Positions 7,162 to 15,436 of a stretch of DNA of 64,000 bases are shown here, one piece after another. Every line of letters starts with the position of its first letter. The first letter of the stretch is position 1. Position numbers and translations under genes: made by a program. Origin of the DNA: Solibacillus sp. R5-41 (GTDB taxonomy: Bacteria; Bacillota; Bacilli; Bacillales_A; Planococcaceae); contig NZ_CP024123.1 of NCBI RefSeq assembly GCF_002736105.1, forward strand, positions 1,914,001 through 1,978,000, given 5' to 3'. A model generated the notes under the pieces. The model was not told the DNA's origin, did no database searches, and saw only the letters and a list, made by a program, of their open reading frames with translations.

Positions 7162-8388
7162 ATGAGAGATCATCTATGTAAAGAAGAAAAATGTAGAAAA
7201 GGAATTGAGTATCATCAAAGGTTTATTGAAGAAAATAGAGAAGAAATTAAAGGTTTGGAAGAAGATACGAAAAATGGAATACAAAGATATTCTAAAGATA
7301 ATAATAGTATTATTGAAAGTACCTATCTTTCAAGTTTTATTCATCAGATAGATGATACTAGTGCAAAATATTCTTTAGGGGATGACATTAGTACAATCGA
7401 AGAAGATTATCATAATGCCATAGATAATTTAGAGCAGACAGGAAAAAAAGAAGCAGGTTATATTAATATACTGTGGACAATTTCCTTAGGCATCTTACTA
7501 GAAACAGATAAAAAGAATATCGAAAGATTAAGTAAGGTAGTTGAGAAAAAGGAAATAAATGATGCAGTAATTGATTTTTTATTATGTGCTAGTGATATCG
7601 GATATACGAAAATCACCAATGAGTATGATAAAGAAAATCCGTACGCAAAAACAAGGGAAATTATAGATCTTGCGCAAACGGATAAGAAAGAAGCATCTAA
7701 AAGGTTACAAACGTATATGGAGAAAGAATGGTTTAAAGGTCATTATGATTATGATTGGAAGAATTCACATAAAGAGCCTGGATATGTAGGATATTGGAGC
7801 TTTGAAACGGCTGCACTGGCAAAGATTCTTGAGCTGGATGATACAAGCCTAGTAAATAACAATCATTATCCATATGACTTGGCACATTATAAGCATTCAA
7901 TGAAATTAAAGCCAATTTCCCTAAGTGACTACGACAATGAACAAGGGATTGAGGAGCTTTACATAATAGAAGGAATTGAAAAGAATCCTGCATTGGAAAA
8001 GGTGATTCCACCAAGATGGCACGCATTTGTTAATGAATTGATACAAGATTATAACGAGCTGGATAATCGTAGTTTTTATGAAAAATACAAAAAAACGATT
8101 GGGTTAGGGCAAATTTGGTTCTTATTAAAGGATTATGAAGAAGAAAATGAGGGGAAAAATCTTTTAGGAAGTTTAATTGTTTTTGCGATGGTTGAAAAAG
8201 GCTGCATATTGCAATTGGATTATAAAGAAGATTTGGAAGATTACGATTCAAATATAAAAAATTATTGGAATACAGAAACGAAATTGGTTCAATTTATATT
8301 AGATAATGATCAGAATTATTATGCTTTGGTACCAATTAATGTAGATGTTAGAGTTATGTATGAAGTTATCCTTCAAGATGTGAAGTAA
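7162..8388 (+). CDS. PoNi-type immunity protein (DUF1910/DUF1911), second copy
   Basis: An ATG behind AGGGAGGAA gives 408 residues, collinear with the copy at 2041. The DUF1911 signature (YWSFETAALAKILELDD, YPYDL) and the long C-terminal extension are both present. The N-terminal ~65 residues differ clearly from the first copy (for example HQRFIEENREEIKGLEED), and a second divergent patch covers residues ~88-104, while the rest is almost identical. This is a mosaic consistent with recombination between paralogues. It lies 23 nt behind the wreck of its toxin. It is retained intact, probably as protection against kin or neighbours that still deploy a PoNe toxin. Confidence 0.85.
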   Translation: MRDHLCKEEKCRKGIEYHQRFIEENREEIKGLEEDTKNGIQRYSKDNNSIIESTYLSSFIHQIDDTSAKYSLGDDISTIEEDYHNAIDNLEQTGKKEAGYINILWTISLGILLETDKKNIERLSKVVEKKEINDAVIDFLLCASDIGYTKITNEYDKENPYAKTREIIDLAQTDKKEASKRLQTYMEKEWFKGHYDYDWKNSHKEPGYVGYWSFETAALAKILELDDTSLVNNNHYPYDLAHYKHSMKLKPISLSDYDNEQGIEELYIIEGIEKNPALEKVIPPRWHAFVNELIQDYNELDNRSFYEKYKKTIGLGQIWFLLKDYEEENEGKNLLGSLIVFAMVEKGCILQLDYKEDLEDYDSNIKNYWNTETKLVQFILDNDQNYYALVPINVDVRVMYEVILQDVK

Positions 8389-8414
8389 GTTAAATTGAAT
8401 GAATGATAAAATGG

Positions 8415-8452
8415 TGGCAGTTGGAAAATCCGACTGCTACTATTTCTTTAGT
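8415..8452 (+). terminator. Terminator after second PoNi gene
   Basis: GCAGTTGGA (8417-8425) pairs with TCCGACTGC (8429-8437), allowing one G-U pair. A T-rich tail follows. It is equivalent to the hairpin at 3284. Confidence 0.7.
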
Positions 8453-8599
8453 GGGCTCGTTTTTATAATATAAGGGTTACCATCGATAGTATTTATCGCA
8501 TGATAATATTCCCCAGTTTTTTTATATATACCTTACCATACTTATCATATAGTTTATCCAAGTGATCTGCATATTTTCCTCTTTGAAGTTTTTCAACTT

Positions 8600-8927
8600 C
8601 ATCAGTATGGTACAGTTCCAGAGCTAGTTCCGTTACTTCGTAATCGACTTGATAATATGCCAAAAGAAGTATTTGATTCTTATAGTCAGCGCAGTAAAGG
8701 TGCAGGCTCACATGCTGAAGTTTTAGCTGTAAATGAAGAGCTGAAGATGAATCCAAGTGATCGAATAGAAGATTTTACTGTAAATGTAATAAGAACAGGA
8801 ATAAGGAATTAATAAGAATAAGCCTGGTGGGGTTATGTTCAAATGTTGTCCACATTGTTCGTATTTATTAGATGGATTTGAAGTAATATCGGAGGTGTCA
8901 AAATTTGGGAGGAAAAATATTAAGTAG
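8600..8927 (+). pseudogene. YwqJ-type deaminase toxin tip, truncated and frameshifted
   Basis: The plus strand encodes VPLLRNRLDNMPKEVFDSYS followed by RSKGAGSHAEVLAVNEELKM, which carries the HAE zinc/catalytic motif (codons 8711-8719) of YwqJ-like deaminase toxins. The frame stops after VIRTGIRN, but a shift near 8805-8822 reopens it as NKPGGVMFKCCPHCSYLLDG, which supplies the CxxC zinc ligands (8847-8858), and runs to a stop at 8925. Everything N-terminal to the tip is absent. Upstream, 8493-8600 contains unrelated sequence. The fragment is a dead toxin remnant, and its YwqK-type antitoxin gene begins inside its 3' end. Confidence 0.75.
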
Positions 8928-9333
8928 AGAATACGTTATGAAAAATGGTATGATATTTGGAGAAAATTTTGGATATGGCGGGGATGATTATGATTCCTTT
9001 ATAGTGGAATATGATCAAGATAATAATGAACATCTTTTTACTGGTATAATCTATGACTGTTATGAAAATGGTAATTTAGCCAGCTATTATATGGTTAAGA
9101 GTGGGATTAAAGATGGGGAAATGGTTCAATTTTATCCGAATGGACAAGTAAAAAAAATTAAACATTTGGACAAAAATACTTTAGAAGGTAAACAAAAAGA
9201 GTTTTATGAAAATGGCGTTTTAAAATTAGTTGAATATAGAGTTTTAGGTAGATTAGTGAGCTTTAAAAAATATGATTTACAGGGCAATGTACTAGAAGAA
9301 AAGAAAGAATCAATGGAATCTGACCTAACTTAG
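8905..9333 (+). CDS. ywqK: YwqK-family antitoxin (MORN-like repeats)
   Basis: The start is TTG at 8905, 7 nt after GGAGGTG (8891-8897), so translation begins within the remnant of the deaminase gene and was probably coupled to it. The 142-residue product has MORN-like repeats (FTGIIYDCYENGNLASYYMV, then GEMVQFYPNGQVKKIKHLD, then GKQKEFYENGVLKLVEY) typical of YwqK-family antitoxins. In Bacillus subtilis YwqK neutralises the YwqJ toxin. Here the antitoxin is intact, the toxin is not, and endonuclease V follows as in the ywqJ-ywqK-nfi order. The family call rests on repeat pattern and synteny. Confidence 0.8.
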   Translation: MGGKILSREYVMKNGMIFGENFGYGGDDYDSFIVEYDQDNNEHLFTGIIYDCYENGNLASYYMVKSGIKDGEMVQFYPNGQVKKIKHLDKNTLEGKQKEFYENGVLKLVEYRVLGRLVSFKKYDLQGNVLEEKKESMESDLT

Positions 9334-9353
9334 GTTAAAAAATTGGGTGAATA

Positions 9354-10031
9354 ATGAAAAACGAAGAACTGTTTAAAAGAGAACAAGAAAAATGGATATC
9401 TAAGATTTCATTAAAAAATAATTTTGAGTTAGCAGATATTCATATGGTAGCTGGAATTGATATTGCATATTGGACAGAGGGAAAAGTAGATTATGGGGTT
9501 TGTTGTATTGTCGTAATAGATTATATTACAAAACAAATCATAGAAGAAGTAGAATATTGGGGACAAATAGATGTGCCATATATTTCAGGATATCTGGCTT
9601 TTCGGGAACTTCCTGTGGTAATGGAAGCAGCGAAAAAGCTGCAATGTAAACCGGATCTTTATATGTTTGATGGGAATGGCTATCTTCATTATAGGAATAT
9701 GGGAATCGCAACCCATGCTTCATTTTATTTAAATAAGCCTACGATAGGTGTTGCAAAAAGTTATTTGAAGATAAAAGATACGGATTTCCAAATGCCTAAA
9801 AATGAAATGGGTGATTTTACTTATATAGAGGTTGATGGAGATGTTTATGGGGCGGTGATGAGAACGAGAAAGGATGTAAAGCCCATTTTTATTTCATGCG
9901 GTAACTGGATTGATTTGGAGACTTCAATAAAAATAACTCTACATTTTGTAGAAAAAAATAGCCGATTACCAATTACGACACGTTATGCAGATTTAGCTAC
10001 TCATGAGAGTAGAAGAAAATATACTCAATAG
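9354..10031 (+). CDS. nfi: Endonuclease V
   Basis: Endonuclease V cuts DNA near deaminated bases, especially inosine. The 225-residue length fits the family. Conserved acidic residues are visible in AGIDIAYW (D36), YLAFRELP (E85) and MFDGNGYLHYR (D106), and the invariant-looking GVAKSYL follows. The gene starts 20 nt after the ywqK-like gene and ends before a terminator, so the two are probably cotranscribed. The same order (YwqJ deaminase toxin, YwqK antitoxin, endonuclease V) is known from Bacillus subtilis. A repair enzyme for deaminated bases beside a deaminase toxin suggests a second layer of self-protection, which is inference. Confidence 0.92.
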   Translation: MKNEELFKREQEKWISKISLKNNFELADIHMVAGIDIAYWTEGKVDYGVCCIVVIDYITKQIIEEVEYWGQIDVPYISGYLAFRELPVVMEAAKKLQCKPDLYMFDGNGYLHYRNMGIATHASFYLNKPTIGVAKSYLKIKDTDFQMPKNEMGDFTYIEVDGDVYGAVMRTRKDVKPIFISCGNWIDLETSIKITLHFVEKNSRLPITTRYADLATHESRRKYTQ

Positions 10032-10104
10032 ATTAATTTTAGTATCTATTTTACTATTAGTTGAGAAAATAGAGGTAGAATGAATAAAGATAGAAAATAT
10101 ATGA

Positions 10105-10150
10105 ACTTAAAGCACTTGATTGCCTATAACAGGCGACAAGTGCTTTTTCG
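10105..10150 (+). terminator. Terminator of the ywqK-nfi operon
   Basis: AGCACTTG (10111-10118) pairs with CAAGTGCT (10137-10144), followed by five T. The 5' side is identical to the terminator at 5552. Confidence 0.85.
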
Positions 10151-10303
10151 TATTTTCATATTCATAGATTGAGAAGATGATGATTATTTAGTTAGTGTAC
10201 TAAGTGTTAAATTTTATACAAGTACTAGCATCAAGGGGAAGAAAAGGCGATGGAAATAGAGGTTTCGATATTAGTATTCGCCAACCTGCTCACCTCGGAT
10301 TCA

Positions 10304-10744
10304 TTAACCTTTTTTTCGAATGTGAGAAAAAATGAAAAATCCGACAAGCAAAATCGCAAAAATCCCTAATCCTTGATAAATATATTGGGTGAATTCCTTT
10401 TTGTACGTGTATTCACCTTCTCTAATTGCTTTAATAAATTTCCCGTTCTTATCTTGAATAGCGATGGCAACCACTGTATCAATACCCTTGATAGAAAAAT
10501 ATTTCGTTCCTTTTGGATAGACATTTGAAAAATTACCACCATATGACTCCATATCTGAATATGACGTCACTTTTCCAATTTGTTTGTCAATATTAGTGAC
10601 CGCTTCCTCGCTAATCACATAAATAGAATCATCCCAAACGACAAAAGGGTATACCCAACTTGTTGCCATTGCATTATATGGGAAAAATAAACCGAATAAA
10701 ATACTTATTCCTACTGTGAAAGGTAGAAAAGTTTTAAAATTCAA
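10304..10744 (-). CDS. Small membrane-anchored extracytoplasmic protein, unknown function
   Basis: The start is TTG at 10744, 8 nt after GGGGGTG. The 146-residue product begins with a signal-like hydrophobic segment (LPFTVGISILFGLFFPYN, residues ~6-23). A ~95-residue extracytoplasmic domain follows (SWVYPFVVWDDSIYVISEE...). The C-terminus has a transmembrane helix (GLGIFAILLVGFFIFSH) and a positive tail. I do not recognise a named family. It is monocistronic and oriented against its neighbours. The topology is clear, the role is not. Confidence 0.75.
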   Translation of the reverse strand: MNFKTFLPFTVGISILFGLFFPYNAMATSWVYPFVVWDDSIYVISEEAVTNIDKQIGKVTSYSDMESYGGNFSNVYPKGTKYFSIKGIDTVVAIAIQDKNGKFIKAIREGEYTYKKEFTQYIYQGLGIFAILLVGFFIFSHIRKKG

Positions 10745-11093
10745 AATTTACACACCCCCAATATAGTTGCTATTATTTCATTCTAATAATTAGACTTTTA
10801 ATCATGATGAAGGTTACAACAAATTTCATGACCTGACTTCACAATGAAGGTTAGTTTTCGAAGTGACCGAACAAAGATATAATGCTATTTTATATGAATT
10901 CCAATAATTAGATATTAATTGACAAAACTTTGGAAATAGATATATTGTTATAAAGAATCCCGTCGAGTAGAAAATGTTACACTGTATAGAGTCCGAATGA
11001 TAGTATCACTGAATTTGAATATGGCGATGCTATTTATTTAATGCATTGTTTCAGAATAATTTAAAGCATTTTCGCTCATGATTGTATTTATTT
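10745..11093. other. Intergenic stretch
   Basis: AT-rich sequence between divergent genes. Apart from the ribosome site of the minus-strand gene and the promoter listed separately at its right end, I see nothing. Confidence 0.4.
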
Positions 11094-11122
11094 TTGATTA
11101 TTAGGAACAAATGTTCTATAAT
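11094..11122 (+). promoter_or_regulatory. SigA-type promoter with a perfect LexA (SOS) box in the spacer
   Basis: A -35-like TTGATT (11094-11099) is followed after 17 nt by TATAAT (11117-11122). The spacer ends with GAAC-AAAT-GTTC (11105-11116), which matches the Gram-positive LexA/DinR box GAAC-N4-GTTC exactly and directly abuts the -10 element. A repressor bound there should block transcription of the SAP-domain gene that starts at 11155. Confidence 0.75.
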
Positions 11123-11154
11123 CGATATAAGTATATATGGAGGTGCAGCTTAAT

Positions 11155-11733
11155 TTGAGACCAAATCTAACAAAAGATATTAGTGTCGAAAGTTTTAAAG
11201 ATTTCTATTGGTTAAAGGAAGAATTGCAGTCATTTTGTAGAGAAAATGGACTTAGTGCTACTGGATCGAAAATAGAATTATCTGATAGAATTGAAATATT
11301 TCTTCAGACAGGTGAGATAAAAAAGCCTATCAGAAAATCAAGAGTCAATAAGAAGATAGAATCACAAGTAGATTTAAGTCTTGATACCTTCATTACGGAA
11401 AACCATCGTTGTAGTCAAGATGTAAGAGTGTTTTTTAAGGCAGTTATTCCGAAATTCCATTTTTCCACCTATATCCAAAACTACTTTAAAAACAATGTAG
11501 GAAAGACTTATCGTGATGTTGTAAATGCTTGGTATGAGGAAGAAGAACGACAGAAAGACCCATCATACAAGAAAAAAATTGGACCTCAATTTGAATACAA
11601 TCAATTCATTCGTGACTTTTTTGCAGACCAGAAAAATCAATGCAAAAGTCGTGAAGAAGCGATAAAAGCCTGGAATGAAATTAAGAAACTTTCTGGAAGC
11701 AACAAATATGAATCCAGTAATTTCCCCTTATAA
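11155..11733 (+). CDS. SAP-domain (DUF6434-like) protein, probably SOS-regulated
   Basis: I chose TTG at 11155 because GGAGGTG (11139-11145) lies 9 nt upstream; the in-frame ATG at 11137 overlaps that ribosome site. Residues ~10-55 (FYWLKEELQSFCRENGLSAT, then GSKIELSDRIEIFL) form a SAP-type helix-extended-loop-helix motif, usually nucleic-acid binding. The remainder has two repeats of a pattern (F/Y)xxFIRxFF...AWxE (FSTYIQNYFKNN...VVNAWYEE and YNQFIRDFFADQ...AIKAWNEI), as I recall from DUF6434 proteins. The promoter carries a LexA box, so expression after DNA damage is predicted. The molecular role is unknown. Confidence 0.8.
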   Translation: MRPNLTKDISVESFKDFYWLKEELQSFCRENGLSATGSKIELSDRIEIFLQTGEIKKPIRKSRVNKKIESQVDLSLDTFITENHRCSQDVRVFFKAVIPKFHFSTYIQNYFKNNVGKTYRDVVNAWYEEEERQKDPSYKKKIGPQFEYNQFIRDFFADQKNQCKSREEAIKAWNEIKKLSGSNKYESSNFPL

Positions 11734-11813
11734 ACACTTTGATATTTGAATTGTATGTTCAAGTAAGCCACAATCTATACGAAAACACCTTATTTTAATA
11801 GAAGGAGAACAAA

Positions 11814-12584
11814 ATGACATTAAACAATTTTGAAGAATACGAAGATCCTATATTATATGATCAAGAAAATGAAACGTATATGCCCGAAATTCCTTTCCTA
11901 TTAAAATGGGCATTCAAAAAGCAAGGATTCATAATCGATTTAGCTTGTGGGACGGGGAGAGTTACGATTCCGTTAGCGGAAAATGGACATAGGCTTATCG
12001 GGGTTGATATACATAAAGGGATGTTAGATGAAGCCCGAAAAAAATCAGGTCAGCTTGATTTGCAAATAGAGTGGATCGAGCAAGATTGTACGAAGTTAAA
12101 TTTAAATGCCAAAAGTAATTTAATCTATTCAGTCGGTAATTCGTTTCAGCACTTCCTTACTAACGAAGCACAGGATGAGTTGCTGTCTTCTGTAAATAAT
12201 CATTTAGAAATGGGCGGGGTTTTTATTTTTGGCACTAGATTCCCAAGTGTGGAGGAATTGCTACAACCACCTACAGAAGAATATTGGAAAACGTACACTG
12301 ATCGTGAAACGCAGCATACAGTGGATGTTTTTACGATTAGTGAATACGATTCTTTAGACCAAATTCAACATTATACGACAATAAGGAAATATAAAAACCA
12401 GGATGGCAATTTAATAGACGAAAAAAGCACTAACATTCGTTTACGATACGTATTTCCAAAAGAAATGGAAAGACTTTTAAACGCTCAAGGTTTTGAAATT
12501 CTTCATTTATACAAGGATTGGAAAGAAACACCTGTAACGAATGATAGCTATGAGATGATTTATGTATGTAAAAAAATTCGGTAA
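11814..12584 (+). CDS. Class I SAM-dependent methyltransferase
   Basis: An ATG behind AGAAGGAGAA gives 256 residues. The SAM-binding motif I is IDLACGTGRVTIPLA (about 41-55), followed by the acidic residue of motif II in LIGVDIHKGML and by the motif YSVGNSFQHFL in the position of motif IV. The C-terminal part contains a beta-rich insert (DVFTISEYDSLDQIQHYTTI) typical of small-molecule methyltransferases of the Methyltransf_25 type. The substrate cannot be told from sequence. It stands alone between the SAP-domain gene and an APH-like gene. Confidence 0.88.
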   Translation: MTLNNFEEYEDPILYDQENETYMPEIPFLLKWAFKKQGFIIDLACGTGRVTIPLAENGHRLIGVDIHKGMLDEARKKSGQLDLQIEWIEQDCTKLNLNAKSNLIYSVGNSFQHFLTNEAQDELLSSVNNHLEMGGVFIFGTRFPSVEELLQPPTEEYWKTYTDRETQHTVDVFTISEYDSLDQIQHYTTIRKYKNQDGNLIDEKSTNIRLRYVFPKEMERLLNAQGFEILHLYKDWKETPVTNDSYEMIYVCKKIR

Positions 12585-12695
12585 CGTTCAGGGGAATAGG
12601 AAAAAAAACCTTAACTTAAGTTGGTTATAATTTTTAGTTGAGTGGCATTTATATACTAAATACGGAAATCTGTTAACAGAACAGCGGAGGTACTT

Positions 12696-13631
12696 ATGAT
12701 TGAGTACGTTTGTAAAGCCTTTGGGATACAGCCTGGTTCATTTAAGTATTTCCGACAGGGTGAAAGGTTACTAATAAAAGTTACATCTATAACAGGTGAG
12801 GATTATTACATAAAGGGCGAACAAACGGAGCGATCCTATACAGAAGCATGCTGTCAATTTGCACAGAAGTTACTTGAAAACGGAATACTGGTCACGAAAT
12901 ATCTTAAATCAGACGAAAAAATGTTTACAATTGTTTATAATCCGTATTTAATTACGATGGAGAAAGCGATAATTGGTGAAGAATTAACGAAAGTTAATGA
13001 TGGAATCATTGAAATACTCGGACGATTTTTGGCGAGGCAGCATCAATTTTCACTCTCCATATGTTCACCATTTCAACAAGAGACGTCATGGAGTATGTTT
13101 GGTGGTAATGCGACAGAACTTTTAGGTGACTATGATGAAAATGAAAGAAGCTTTTGGGCGTTTCGAGATGCGTTTTATGCGCATCCAAAATTCTATTTAA
13201 TAGAAGAACTTTATATGAAACATCGCAATCAATTGAATTCCGTTTGGTCGAACTTACCACAGTCTGCTGTACAAGGGGATTGCTGCTATTATAATTTTAT
13301 TAAAACGCAGGAAGGCCTTACACTACTTGATTTCAATTTGGCTGGAAATGAAGTACTGTTAAATGAGTGTATTGCTGTCGGTGTTTATCATAGCTGGCAT
13401 GTGGCATATGATGGGAGTCTTACACCGGAAGAACGGTTTGCATTATATATGAAGGCATATACGCATATTCGTCCATTAACTGAGCTTGAAAAGAATAATT
13501 TTTCTAGGTTAAAATCCATTATCAGAGCTTTTCGATATGACCGAATTGAAGCAGGTATAGCATGTAAAAAAGAAACCTTTGTCGATGAAACGTATTCGAT
13601 ATTAAATGAAGGAAATTTACAAATGTCATGA
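12696..13631 (+). CDS. APH-like phosphotransferase family protein
   Basis: An ATG behind GCGGAGG gives 311 residues with the aminoglycoside-phosphotransferase/choline-kinase-like fold. The Brenner-like motif is VQGDCCYYNFI (Q193-N200), so the catalytic Asp (D195) and Asn are kept, but the usual His of HGD is Gln. The Mg-binding motif is LLDFNLAG (D212). No clear ATP-binding glycine motif is seen in the N-lobe (FKYFRQGERLLIKVT). The substrate is unknown; small-molecule kinases of this fold act on antibiotics, sugars or amino alcohols. No resistance claim is made. Confidence 0.8.
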   Translation: MIEYVCKAFGIQPGSFKYFRQGERLLIKVTSITGEDYYIKGEQTERSYTEACCQFAQKLLENGILVTKYLKSDEKMFTIVYNPYLITMEKAIIGEELTKVNDGIIEILGRFLARQHQFSLSICSPFQQETSWSMFGGNATELLGDYDENERSFWAFRDAFYAHPKFYLIEELYMKHRNQLNSVWSNLPQSAVQGDCCYYNFIKTQEGLTLLDFNLAGNEVLLNECIAVGVYHSWHVAYDGSLTPEERFALYMKAYTHIRPLTELEKNNFSRLKSIIRAFRYDRIEAGIACKKETFVDETYSILNEGNLQMS

Positions 13632-13844
13632 AAATCAAACAAATTTGTCATGCAATTTGGAAATGTATATATTGTAGGAGAAAAGTAGTGATAATTAACC
13701 GATTAGCTAAATATCACCCCTTTTCTCTATTAATGAAGCAACCTAATAAAAAAAATAGCGTCTGTTCTTTTCTAACTGGGAGGAAACTGCTATTATGGGT
13801 ATAGTGTGACGACAGTCAGTGAATTATGAGAGTGGTGAAATTTA

Positions 13845-15356
13845 ATGGATGAACAAAAGAAAGATGGGGGACAAAACGAACAAAATGAACAACAAGAACA
13901 AATCGTAAAGCCTGCAGGGAAATTTTTACGATTAAAACCATTTGCGTTCATTATGATTATGTTCCTAACAATTTTGGTCACTGCTGGGCTAACAATTTTT
14001 GCCTTAACATTTGGAGAAAAAAAGGTTGTTGAAGTAAAAGTTCCAGTAGAACGAGCAGAATTCAAAAAGTTTTATGAAGCGTATGATAAATTAAATTCAA
14101 AATATTACGTTGAAATTGATCAGGAGAAAGTTCTATATGGTGCAATTAACGGAATGTTTGATGCGCTTGGTGATCCTTATTCGGATTATATGAATCAAGA
14201 AGAGGCAAAATCATTTAATGAAAGCTTATCTTCTAGCTTCCAGGGAATTGGCGCTGAAATTCAAGAACGTAATGGATACATTATGATTGTATCACCGATT
14301 AAAAATACGCCAGCTGAAAAAGCAGGACTTCAACCAAAAGATATGATTCTCTCGGTTGACGGGAAAAGTGTTAAAGGGTTGAGTGCGACTGAAGCAGTCC
14401 TTTTAATTCGAGGCGAAAAAGGGACGAGTGTTACACTAAAAGTTCAACGTGGTGATGCGGAGCCAATGGAAGTTGAATTAACTCGAGATGATATTCCAGT
14501 GGAAACGGTATATGGTGAGATGGACGAGGATAAAATTGCGCATATTCAAATTACTTCATTTAGTGAAGATACAGCTGAGGAGTTAGAAAAGCTGCTAAAG
14601 GAATATGAAAAGCAAGGGATGCTCGGTATTGTGCTGGATGTCCGTCAAAATCCAGGTGGCTATTTAAATGCAGCAATCGACATTTCCAATATGTTTGTAG
14701 AAGAAGGCAAGGCAATCGTTCAAATTCAAGAACGTGATATCGCGCCACAAACGGTATTTGCAGATAATCGTAAAAAATATAAATTACCAGTTACAGTATT
14801 AATAGATGAAGGTAGTGCTTCTGCTTCTGAAATTTTAGCAGCGGCATTAAGTGAATCTGCAGGTGCAAAAGTTGTCGGATTAAAATCATTCGGTAAAGGG
14901 ACAATGCAAGAAGTCCTTTATTTAGAAGACGGTGCCAATCTGAAATTTACGACAGGTAAATGGTTAACTCCAAAAGGTAACTGGATTAATGAAAAAGGCG
15001 TTAAACCGGATGTCGAAGTGAAGTACCCTGATTATGCTTCATTATCTTATATTGATCCGAAGCAACAATATCAAGTGGGTTCAGAAAATGCGGTCATTAC
15101 TTCTGCAGAACGTATGTTAGAAGTACTAGGCTATTCTCCAGGTACTGTGGATAATATCTTTGATAAAGAAACAGAACAAGCATTAAAACAATTCCAAGAA
15201 GCAAATACATTAGAAGTAAATGGTGTGTTAACTGGAGAAACAACTTACGCATTACTTGATGCGATTGGTCAAAAATTAAAAACAGATGATCCGCAAATTG
15301 TAAAAGCAAAAGAATTATTAGGTGTAACAGCTGAAGAAGGCACATCTAGTAACTAA
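13845..15356 (+). CDS. C-terminal processing peptidase, S41 family (CtpA/CtpB type)
   Basis: A serine protease acting outside the membrane. The order of parts is a Gln/Glu-rich cytoplasmic tail (1-25), one transmembrane anchor (~30-54), a PDZ domain (~125-205; GIGAEIQERNGYIMIVSPIK), the S41 catalytic domain, and a C-terminal peptidoglycan-binding domain (~420-480; AERMLEVLGYSPGTVDNIF). The Ser-Lys dyad is S326 in DEGSASASEIL and K351 in SFGKGTMQ, 25 residues apart as in CtpB. Length (503) is normal. The start is supported by GTGGTGA upstream. A terminator follows, so the gene is probably monocistronic. Confidence 0.92.
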   Translation: MDEQKKDGGQNEQNEQQEQIVKPAGKFLRLKPFAFIMIMFLTILVTAGLTIFALTFGEKKVVEVKVPVERAEFKKFYEAYDKLNSKYYVEIDQEKVLYGAINGMFDALGDPYSDYMNQEEAKSFNESLSSSFQGIGAEIQERNGYIMIVSPIKNTPAEKAGLQPKDMILSVDGKSVKGLSATEAVLLIRGEKGTSVTLKVQRGDAEPMEVELTRDDIPVETVYGEMDEDKIAHIQITSFSEDTAEELEKLLKEYEKQGMLGIVLDVRQNPGGYLNAAIDISNMFVEEGKAIVQIQERDIAPQTVFADNRKKYKLPVTVLIDEGSASASEILAAALSESAGAKVVGLKSFGKGTMQEVLYLEDGANLKFTTGKWLTPKGNWINEKGVKPDVEVKYPDYASLSYIDPKQQYQVGSENAVITSAERMLEVLGYSPGTVDNIFDKETEQALKQFQEANTLEVNGVLTGETTYALLDAIGQKLKTDDPQIVKAKELLGVTAEEGTSSN

Positions 15357-15371
15357 ATCGATTAAAAAATA

Positions 15372-15421
15372 AATGGGCTGGTACGAGATGTTTCATTACA
15401 TCTTGTAGCCAGCCTATTGTT
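15372..15421 (+). terminator. Terminator after the S41 peptidase gene
   Basis: GGGCTGGTACGAGATG pairs with CATCTTGTAGCCAGCCT around a short loop, followed by ATTGTTAT. The stem is strong and the T tract short. Confidence 0.7.
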
Positions 15422-15436
15422 ATAGGAAGTGATTGG

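Noticed and set aside
1-10150. Prophage
   Set aside because: No capsid, tail, terminase, portal or lysis gene is present, and the only recombinase-like gene in the window (61.8 kb) is far away and inactive.
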